This document shows positions 48,601 through 60,600 of a DNA stretch of 64,000 nucleotides, piece by piece. Both the position numbers and the translations under genes were made by a program. The DNA is from Mytilus galloprovincialis. Its lineage: Eukaryota; Mollusca; Bivalvia; Mytilida; Mytilidae. The stretch covers positions 22,922,646 to 22,986,645 of the forward strand of contig NC_134844.1 of the NCBI RefSeq assembly GCF_965363235.1, given 5' to 3'. The stretch's first letter is position 1. Each line of letters starts with the position of its first letter. The notes beneath the pieces were generated by a model. The model saw only the letters and a list, made by a program, of their open reading frames with translations, was not told where the DNA came from and did no database searches.

Positions 48601-51600
48601 TAAAAGAGGAGATACCAAAAGATAAATGAAAAACAAATTGTAAGTAAAATAAAAAGACACAACGCTATGGCTAAAATGAAAGCAAAAACAAAAACAGAAA
48701 AAAAAAATCATTTTAACATTAAAATTCATAACCCTAATATGTTTCATTAGTAATATCTTATCCTGATTTTTATTGCTTAGATATTGGCGTCATTTTACCC
48801 ATTTAAATACTTCTTACAATTGAAAAAACACACGTCTTTTACCTACTTTTTTCCAATTTAGGGTAGCAGAGAATAAGATTTATTTACCAATAAGCGATTT
48901 AAGAAGGATTAACATGTTTATGACGAAAACTTTCTGATGTTCAATGAAATGAATTTAATCTAAGATACCAGTTATTGTAAGTACGTATTGAAAGATGACT
49001 TGTCTTATAGCAAACGAAAATGTGAAATACGGCCATTGATTATTCTTGTTCTAATTGTGCATAACCAATTACAGATATGGTATCATGCTGATCAAAAGAT
49101 AATACGATATGACACAAAGACCTCTGATGGAAGTGATTCGGATCCATATATGACCATATTAGACTTTAAAACAGGTATATTTCCGTCAGTTGATATGACG
49201 TTGGGAAAGAGCTGTGAAAAAGAGGCATGATATCAAAGGGTTAATTTAAAAGCAAAAGTCAAGAAAAACAGAGAGCATTCTGAAAAAAAACCCAGATTGA
49301 AAGACAAACAGCAGTCATCAAAACATTCAACAGAAAACTACAGATTGAGCAACATAAACCTTACCTTATCAAAAACCGAAAGTTATGGTGGAAGAAAAGA
49401 TGTTTTCATCGTGTGGTGTAGCTAGGGAGTCATTATCATTTCGTGAGACTCAATCGTTTTACTTCGAATAGTCATGAGGAAATGCAGTTTTAAATCCACT
49501 CTTGTTTCGGATTTTTCTTGCAATCTGTGTGACAGTGTATGAGTTCTGTCAATTTTAATGAAATTCTTTCTTTGTTTGAGTACTCCACCTCATTGTATAT
49601 TATTTTCAACTGAAAGGGATTTCAAATATTGGACACAAACATTGTACGACATCTTTTTTCCATGCACGCACAAAATACTGAAAAGCAAGTATGTCAGACC
49701 CTTCTTATTATCAAACTTAGGTCAGTTTCTAGCTCTATTTACAATGGAGTTCTAAAAATACATTTTGAATAACTGAATTTAACATTTTAAACCCAAATCA
49801 GATGTTTAATTCCAGATGTTAGGTATTTTTCGCTTACGTTTTGACGTCGAAATGATTCTTGTTATTTCAGGAATCCGTTATAAGATAGATAAATATATAG
49901 GCAATTGTGAGACAGAACTTGTTGTGGTCGGAGATAACTTTGTTAAAGCAAAGAGTTTAAACAGTAATAACATTGCTATAATGTCTGTAACAGAATTCTT
50001 TCATCTAGCCAAAGCGTATATACAGTATGTTGGAAAAGTAAGTACCGAATAGTTTATAGTAAAATTAAATTATAATAAATAACTGAACATATAATATAAT
50101 TGCCACAAACCCTTTCAAAATAAAATGGCTGCAAAAGATGAAACTAGAGATTAAATTAAATAGCTCAACGTTGATTTTGTATTGCTGCAAATGAGATAAC
50201 TAGAGACCAAGTTACATAGCTCATAGTACGGCCGTCAAGAATAAAAAAAAAACGTACCGCATATAGTTAGCTCTAAAAGGCCCGAAAGTACAAATGTAAA
50301 ACAATTCAAACTAGAAAACTAACAACCTGAATTATGTCAGAAAATAAAAGAAAACAAATATGATATACAACTACAAACGACAATCACTGAATAAAGGGTC
50401 CTGGCTTGGAACAGACGAATACACAATGTGATATAGGCAAACCTGTTTGCTGACATCGAACCTACCCAAAATAATTTCATAAAAACCTGTACATATAAAA
50501 TTCCTTAGCATGCAATTTTTGTATTAACGATAATTGGAATATGAATAACTTTCTATTTTAAATATATGTAGTCAATGGAAATATTAACTATTTTCCAAAG
50601 AATTATTTCATGGATTTTTGTTTAAATCCATGTAGACATTTGTACAGAATAAGTCTGAAACAAAAGCATTTTATTTTTGTAGAGATTGACACGAGGTATT
50701 TTATGTGACGTATGGGTAGGGACGTACTTCGATGATTCTGTGTCAAGAAACTTTACTGCAGAATGGTATTTTGCTGCTGTAAGATTTTTAAATAACATAG
50801 GAAACAAATGGTTAAATTTATTATCAAAGCTCTTTTTATTTTTAATAATTTGTGGTTGCAGTTTTGCTTCATTCAGGTTGAGTAGATTATTTATTTTGTT
50901 TACTAATAGATAAACTGGTACACTGAAAAACTACTTACGGACTTTCTGTTTTGAATTTTCCTCTGCGTTTGGTATTTTTGTTATTTCAATTATTATGGGT
51001 CTGATACGAAAGGCAATAGTAGTATAACGCTGTTCAATAGTCTTAAGTCGATTTAGCGAAAACAAATCCGCGTCACAAAACAAAATTGATGGAAACACAC
51101 AAAAGAAAAACATAGAAACAACATAAACTGAACTGCTACAAAAAAAAAACCCGCCAAGATACTTAAAACAGACTATTTTGTTACAACTGTCATATTCTTG
51201 ACTTGCTACATTGCATATTAAGAAAACATGGTGGATTGAACCGGGTTTTATGGCTAGCCAAAGTGTCCGCATATATGGAAATGTTGAAACTACAGATAAA
51301 ATGACTATATTGACGTGACATGAATACCGTACAAATCAATGCAAGAACACTCAGGACAGAGAAATAAATAAATACATGATATAATACATAACAACATGTA
51401 AACCACAGAAAACAACGTAAAATATCCATTAATGAAACAATAGAATTATGAGCTATGCGAAACACGAATGTATCAACGCCAATAAATGTAACAGGTAAAT
51501 GTCAAAAAAATAGAATATAGAAATGGAATAAAGTTTGTAATGGTGTTATTTTATGTATTTTCTTACCATTACAAGAATATGAATATATAATATTTGTATT

Positions 51601-54600
51601 TTCTAAACAAGTCGGCTCACTAAATGCAAACTGTGTTAAAACAAATAAAAAATGTGCATATAGTTGCTTTAAACTAAAAATCAAATAATTGAGATAACTG
51701 ATTATAACTTTTACACACTAATAGATAATAAAAATAGAATTCAAACCACAAACGAAAAGACATCACACAATATCCAATAGACCTTACAAAAAGAACATCT
51801 TAACCTAATACATGAATATTGGATGTATGAAAACAGAGAAGTCTAATATCAATATGATTTCCCACTGGCTAAATCAGTCATATTCGGGTATATGTCACAT
51901 TCGGTCATAAGCAGACCAGACGACGTAGATGGTAACCCACAATTTAAGACGTGGTAAAACATGTCGTTAGTTAGTTTAGACACAGACATATCGTATAGAT
52001 TAACCAATTCGTGATGGTGTCCATACTATGACATTTTTAAACTTTCCTCCCATAATCTGTTAGAGCAGTTTCTGCGTAAGGACTAAACTCATGTATATGA
52101 AGTTCGAATAGTGCAAACATGCACAATCATAACGTATCAACTGAGATATGTAAACAGCATACGATGGAGCAATGGTATGTTACTGCTGGGGAATGGTAAA
52201 TTTATTATTGGGTAGTGGAAATCGCTCCGTTGGTCATAAATTTTAATGTGAGGTCGTCCATCAGTATCAATCTTGAGGAAGAAATCAAGATGTGAGGCAG
52301 TCCTTCTAGTATCAGTAGCACACTTAATTTCAAGTTAAATGGGGTATATTAGATGTAAGTACTCACTGAAATATGGGTTATTCAGTAATAGGACATCCTC
52401 AATATATCTGAAAGTAAAATTAAAGAAATTCGCAAGGTGCTTTTTCTTTTTGTCTTTTAGACCATACAATCAGTGTTGTTCTTCACAAAATACAAAAAAC
52501 AAAGAATGGTTGTAACCAAAACAAGACATTTATATCTGAAATTCCTATTGTTATAGATAAATCTCAATTCGAGTTGATCTTTCAGTTTAGCATGGGGAAT
52601 AGCAGTGTAAAGCGTTGAATAAATCAAAGTTCTAATATTGCTTCAAAATTGCAGAGATTTTGATTTAATATTATGCAGTAGCGTGTAGCTCTTTAGAATC
52701 TTTAACAGTCCACATGTATGTGATTGACACCACAGGGTGAATATATCTTTTAACAATATTTCTGAAGGCCATCGTTTACTGTAGAAAATAGTAGTCTTGC
52801 CGACTTTAGAACATCTTCCCCAGCTATGTATCGTTCTTTATAAGGAGTTTTGTAACGTTTTGGTATCCAGTATAATGACGGTAGATTTTCTTCGTTTTCT
52901 TTGCTGTTAATATCAAAGGAAAGAAGGACAGATGTCATCCGTTTCAAATGATGTTAAAGAATATGTCGGATTACTAGTTTTGCTGTTTATTCCAAGCTCT
53001 TTTGTAGGACATTCTATATTAAGGATTTTACACAACAAGACACTATTACTGGACGCTTTATCTGTTGGAACTATGACATATTTGTCGTGCAAAGTTCTTA
53101 TTCAACTTGATTGGCTTGGGAGTCTATATTGAGGTCCATTGTCATGGTGTATAATTTCTGAGACCATGACTTCTATTTCGTCGAGCAGAAGTGTTAAATA
53201 ATTGTAATGCATTAACAATACTACACCTGGAATCTTTGTCAAGTTTCTTTGACACAATATTGAAAGCAGTAAAATTAACATTCTCATGGCTGTGTGTATT
53301 GTAATTTGTGGTGGTCATTTTACTTTGAAAGTAGGTATCAGATATTAGTATATCATAGGTTTTACAATTTGTGTGGTTACATTTGGAAATAGTGCAATAA
53401 TGCAAGTTGTTTTTGAAATCTGAGATATCTGAATGTTTAACAGTACAGTCCAGAATTGATATTGATATATCATAATTTTTAGTGTGGTACGAATTTGATG
53501 AGCAAACCAACCGTTATTAATAAGTTTTCCTATCTTCTTTCTCCTGTGGTTAGAAATTTTAAAAAATGTGATGTAATTTGTTAATGTTTTATTACAGCAA
53601 GGTTGGACGGAAGCTGTTGGACTGATTTTGCAGACGGGATCTTTTATCAAGATGGATATTTTTGGGGTACTATGACATATTATATTGTAAAATTAAAACT
53701 TTATTTTTTATATGTACTACTACTTTAAATTAGTCTTTTGTTATAGATTTAATTGATAAACAAATGAAGCTCATCATCATAAGATTTATATTCATGAAGT
53801 ATGAAGTTTGTAAAAAAAAGTATCACATATTATACAATTGCATTAACATTTTCTGTGATATTCCTTAACATATAACATTGGAAGACAACTTACCTTATTA
53901 ATACTAATTAATAAGGATTTCTTAAAAATCATTAGTTGATACATATTAATAGACAGACGTGATGTGGACTATGACAGTTGTTATCCACTAGTTGTATGTG
54001 TTTGAGCTTTGATTTTCCGTTTTGAATTTTCCTCGGAGTTCAGTATTTTTGTGATTTTACTTTTTGCATATTTTAGGGAGCCCAATATCCCATGTCATAT
54101 CAGATACACAGAATGGACCCTATAGAACCATCTCTATCTTCATTTGACTTATACAATTGTTTTAAACCAGCCCAAAAAGCTCATGTAGTTGCACGTTTTA
54201 GTGGTAAGTATTCAACAGTAGACTATCATTCAACGTATCAGAGGGTTCCTCATATCTTGCATAGATATTTAATTATTAAAAGTAAAAATGAATCGTAAAC
54301 GGATGGTAACGAAATGTTCATTAAACTTAATTTGCTTCCCATGTTTGATATATAATTTATCAAAATCAATTCTCTTCAATGGTAAGAAATGATTTTTATA
54401 CCGTCTGCATTTGTCATGGATATTAATAAGGAACTATGCAAGGGGATTGGTATATCAATGTTTTGTAATGTATGCTTTTGGTTCCATAACCAAAATAATA
54501 TATCTAAAATGCTTAATTAGCTTTTGAACTCGACTGATCTGGTGTTTAAATATTTCCTGGTGTACGAGTTTACCCTTATCATTGAAAGAAAAGATTGCAA

Positions 54601-57600
54601 ACCTGAGGTCTTTTAATTTATTGTTATTTTAAACTACCCGTTAAGTAATTAAAATAAACTTATCATAGATACCAGGACTAAATTTAGTATATACGCCAGA
54701 AGCGCGTTTCGTCTACAAAAGACTCATCAGTGACGCTCGAATCCAAAAAAGTTGAAAAGGCCAAGTAAAGTACGAAGTTGAAGAGCATTGAGGACCAAAT
54801 TCCTAAAAGTTTTGCCAAATACAGCTAAGGTAATCTATGCCTGAGGTAGAAAAGCCTTAGTTTTTCAAAAAATTCAAAAATTTGTAAACAGTAAATTTAT
54901 AAATATTACCATATCAATTACAATTCATGCCAGCACAAAAAGTGCTGACTACTGGGCTAGTGATACCCTCGGGGAAATGAATCTCCACCAGCAGTGTCAT
55001 CGACCCAGTGGTTGTAAATAAACTCATCATAGATACCAGGACTAAATTGTCGAATACCCTTTTACAGTATCCAGAGGAAAACTTATTTCACAGATAAGTC
55101 AGCTGTACCTTCAGGACATCCTACAAGCCAAGCTTACAGACTTAGCACAGATAGATTCTTCACGAATGACCAATATACTTGTAAGTAGAAGCTGTTTACT
55201 TTATGGAAGACTGTTATAACCGAATTTTCAAAGAAAAATATCAGTTATTAATTTAGTGATGTACGACACGGGGTCGATTGCACGAATTAATCGGCCGCCA
55301 AACAGTGTCCGTGCAATCACTTGAAAACGCTTTTGACGGAATCTTTTGAAATTTAGATATGTGGTTTGGTATGACTGATAAAGGTCAAGTTTGATTATCG
55401 TTGTTGATTTGTAGACCTTGAAATAGCGAAAATTGGTACTTAGATTGATTTTGGCCTGTCCATTTCTAAACCCTAAAAACATTCATTTATTGATATTACT
55501 CTCATTGATTCTGTATAGGTTTGAGATTTGCAAACATCATTTTCTTGCAGTAAATCCGGATTGCCATCAATCATGCGCTTTTAATATAATGAAATTGTGT
55601 GCAACTGTCATGCATTTGAGAGGTTTAGCTAGCTATAAAACCAGGTAGAGTCAAGAAAGGGGCTGTACCAAGTCAGGAATTCCACATTTTTTATCAATTA
55701 GTTTGATGTGTTTCAATTTTTGATTTTGCCATTTAATTAGGGACTTTCCGTTTTGAATTTTCCTCGGAGTTGGGTATTTTTGTTATTTTCCTTTTTTTTT
55801 TATTATTAGGTAAAATGGCGGATTTTTTACTTATATCTCGAATGCATTGCAATAAAAAAAATGTTTAACTGATGTTTGAAACACTCGTAAAACGTTGCTG
55901 TTTTCCCTTTTTATACAAATTTCTTACCAAGGTCTCCTTTATACTGGTGCTCATGTGATTCTGACAAATTTTATGCACATATTTGCTTATGTGTTTTAGT
56001 ACTACTCAGCTTACTGCATCACCGATTAAGTGTTATTTGTACTTACATTAACAACGTGGTCGGTATCACAAGTGGAGCAAGATGTGCTTACCTTTCAGGA
56101 TCATTACGGTTTTTTTTTTGGTTGGGTTTGTGTTTTAGGGATATTTTTCGTCTTCATTTCTGAAACTAGATATTTGAACAGATATTGGTGTACTACAGGT
56201 AATACTGTAGATTCATTTATTTTTATGGGTATCAATTTTCGTGGATTGCTGAAAACTGGTATATTCATGTGTATTGGATTTCCTTCTTTTGACAATCTCT
56301 GTATACAGAGCCTATTGAAAATACGCTATTCGTTGAACATTTGAATTCGTGGTTCACCTGTACCCACGAAACCCACGAAAATTGGTATCCAACGAATAAT
56401 AATGAATCCACAGTACAATATTTATCCTTGCTGTATTTATGCAAGCATGGTGGGATAGGTTTAGAGTAAACATACGGCGAAGTGTTTTGTGAGAAGAAAA
56501 TAAAATACATATGTAGGCAGTATAGAAGTCATACGTGTGGGAAGCTAGATTTGAATATCAACATCAAACAGGAAAATCAACGATATAATCTATATAAAAT
56601 ACGAGAAACAAGAAATACTTATGAGAATCAGTGTATATCTACTTTAAATAACATATTATACATTGTTATGTTTCAGATGGAATATTATGATGGAAATGAA
56701 TTTTACTTTAGTGCAACACTTCTTGACAAAGCACCGCTAAACAATCCTAGACTTATTCCTCCAGCTATATATCAGGTTCCACTTTTTGCGGCATTCGACT
56801 TTTTAAGAGTACAAATAGAAGGAAAATGGTCACAAAATGTATCGACCAGTACAGGCGATGTAAGTTTATATGAAATATTTGGAATGGTAATACGATTTAA
56901 ATTCTGTGATGCTAAAATTTTTATAGAAAATGATATAGGAAGATGTGGTATGAGTGCCAATGAAACAACTCTCCATCCAAGTCACAATTTATAAAAGTAA
57001 ACCATTATACGTCAAGGTACAGTCTTCATCACGGAGCCTTAAATAGATATAGGAAGATGTGGTATGTGTGTCAATGAGACAACTCTCCATCCAAGTAACA
57101 ATTTATAAAAGTAAACCATTATAAGTCGATGTACGGCCTTCAACATCGTTCAGCAAGCTATAAAGGGTCCCAAAAATTACTATTAACCGTTCAAAGGGAA
57201 AGCCAACGGTCTAATCTATATAAAAACGAGAAACAAGAAAAACGTATGAACTACATATACAGACGACAACGTCTGTACATCAGATTCCTGACTGAGGACA
57301 TGTGAAAACATTTGCAGTTACATTAATGATACCAAACCTTCTCCCATTTCTGAAACAATAGTTTAACATAGAAAAACACACTATAAAATGTCATTCAGAT
57401 ATTTTTTATTTGTCTCTTTCATTTTGGTTCCCAGACTTTTCTTAGTCTGTGTCATCAATACCCTCTAAGATTTATTGTTTATTATCTTTAAAAGGAAAGT
57501 AAAAAACGGCAAAAGGTCAAACATAATATGACATTAATTACTTTCTGTCCTGAAGTATATATTTTTTGATTGATCATTCTTACTAATGCAATACTTATTG

Positions 57601-60600
57601 TCCAGAGAAAATTATGAAACTGTTTTTTTCTTTAATACAGCATGTAACATTTTACGGAGTGAACATTGTACAACTAAACTATCAAGCAGAGTTAACAACA
57701 ACGACAGCGCCGACTACTCCTACTCTCCCATACAATGTCCCAACCCTTCCACATCCCACAACACCTCACACGACAAAAGTCCACACCCCACCAATACCTC
57801 CCTCGGTAACGACTGAACGAACGACTATAACTACTTTCATCCCTACTACTCCTTCGACTGTTTCGTCTACATTGACAACACAAATTACCTCTAGACGAAG
57901 TAAGTAAGAAACAATATCAAATTTTTGTAAAGATGAAGATGACTAAAATTTCATTTAATGAGAGAACGATGACTCGTAGAATAGAAATCATTTGATCGTG
58001 TCTACTTTGTTGTTAAAGTAATGGTCAGGAGCAAGAAGTCTTTAAACGTCTTAAGCGCAAAAAAATATTAATTTGCATTACAAAGTTTATATTTGACCAA
58101 AAACAATATTTTTAATATAGCTGATAATAACATGAGTTTTTTTTCTGTTTATAATGTTTTTTAATAAATTTTATTTCATAATGCGTAATAAAGCAACATT
58201 TGAAAATGCTGATGAAGAAAAGAAAATGATAACGATTGGAATAATAGCATTTTAACTTTTAACCCGTAAAAATTACTCGATAAACAAGAAAATGCAATTG
58301 TAGTGTTCTTTTTTACAGCTGCAACCCCCAAACCATGTATGTGTCCAAAAATAACATGTCCACCTGCTCAGACGCAAACACCTCTACCTCCGTCAAGTTG
58401 TCCACCAACAGTACAAGAGCCATCAGCTAAACCTACTAAGCTGAAAACAGAAATGCCAATAAAACAATCTACAGTTACGTTAAAGCAACCAACAAAAAGT
58501 AATCAGAACTGTTCAGCTTTAATAAGACAGATGCAACTTGCGGCAGACAACGCGAAGAAGAGCACCACAGGAGTTAGTAAAGGTATAAATGCTTCAGTAG
58601 AAATCGCTTGTAACTTGACATAAAGGTACCAGTAAAACCTTATAAACTCCTTTACAATCCGGGAGATAGTAAAGGTATAGTTGCTACAGTAGAAATCGCT
58701 TGTAACTTGACATAAAGGTACCAGTAAAACCTTATAAACTCCTTTACAACCCGGGAGATAGTAAAGGTATAGTTGCTACAGTAGAAATCGCTTGTAACTT
58801 GACATAAAGGTACCAGTAAAACCTTATAAACTCCTTTACAACCCGGGAGATAGTAAGATATAGTTGCTACAGTAGAAATCGCTTGTAACTTGACATAAAG
58901 GTACCAGTAAAACCTTATAAACTCCTTTACAAACCGGGAGATAGTAAAGGTATAGTTGCTTTAGTAAAATTCGCTTGTAACATGAATATGAAGGTACATA
59001 CAAAAAGTTATAAACTCCTTTACAACCCGTGAGTTAGTAAAGGTATATATGCTTCAGTAGAAATCGCTTGTTACATGATTATGAAGGTACATACAAAAAT
59101 TTATAAACTCCTCTTAATCCGGAAGTGCTTCAGTAGAAACACTTGTAACTTGAAATAAAGGTACAGGTATAACGTTATCAACTCTTCTAAACTCCGAAAG
59201 TTAGTAAAGGTACAGATGCTTCAGTAAAAATCACTTGTAACTTGAAATAAAGGTACAGGTAAAACCTTATAAACTCCTCTACACCACGGGAGTTAGTAAA
59301 GGCATAGATGTTTCAGTAGAAATCGCATGTAACGTGACATAAAGGTACAGATAAAAAGTAATAAACTCTTTTACTCCCCAGGAGTTAGTAAAGGTATAGA
59401 TGTTTCAGTAGAAACACTTGTAACTTGAAATAAAGGTACAGGTATAACGTTATCAACTCTTCTTAACTCCGGGAGTTAGTAAAGGTATAGATGCTTTAGT
59501 AGAAATCACTTGTAACTTGAAATTAAGGTACAGGTAAAACCTTATAAACTCCTCTACACCCCGGGAGTTCGTAAAGGCACAGATGTTTCAGTAGAAATCG
59601 CATGTAACGTGAAATAAAGGTACAGATAAAAAGTAATAAACTCCTTTACTCCCCAGGAGTTAGTAAAGGTATAGATGCTTTAGTAGAAATCGCTTGTAAC
59701 ATGAATATAAAGGTACAGATAAAAATTGATAAACTCATTTACACCCTTGGAGTTAGTTAAGGTATAAATGCTTCAGTCCTAAAATAAATAATCTGATCCC
59801 CAATTTGTGGAAAAAAATATTCTGGTAAAGCAGATGAGAAAATAATATTCTGAATGTAGATTTATCCCATATCTTTAAACGGTAAATTAAAAAAAATAAT
59901 CGATTGATTGTGTCGTAAACAAATTTCATTTGTTCACGCTTTGTGCTAAAAAAAACCCCAACAGTTTACGATAATATATATAAAAATATGGTGAAGTGTG
60001 TTTAAAATATTTATGAGTCTTTTATAGACGAAACGAGTGTTTGGGGTACAAAATTTAAATCTTGGTATCTTTTATGAGTTTGCTTCCTGAAATACACGTT
60101 GGTGTATACTAGTATAAGGATGACATTTATAAAAATCTGTGTAACGTTTGATGAACTTCTCTCTAAAATTAAGATTTCTTCTATGTAATTGCTTTACTTA
60201 AGACCTTCGTTGTATGTCTGAAATTAATTCAATTAAATATATGACGGTATTTAAGTTTTCAAGATAATGACTTAGTGACCTGCTGGTGACCTTCTGCTGT
60301 TGTCTGCTCTCTGGTCGGGCTGTTGTCTCTTTGGCACATTCCCCATTTCCATTCTCAATTTTATTGTAAGATGCTTTATTAATATATATGTATAAAGTAT
60401 ATTTCATTAATTAAGTAGGGTGGGTAAACAATTGTAAGCAGATACAGAATATTACAAGGCAATTGAACTTTAGAATGAGTAATGTGTTTATGAACTCCTT
60501 AGTCATGATATTGATTGACGCTCGTTAAATATCAAAAGAAATCTTAGAAGATAAAAAAAAACTAAGCGAATTTGTAGGACTAATTTTAATAGACTTATGT

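Noticed and set aside
55228-55482. 84-codon minus-strand ORF
   Set aside because: No homology recognised, no splice or start context, within intron 12.
57692-57883. Arg/Cys/Ser-rich minus-strand ORF
   Set aside because: Antisense shadow of the Thr/Pro stalk exon.
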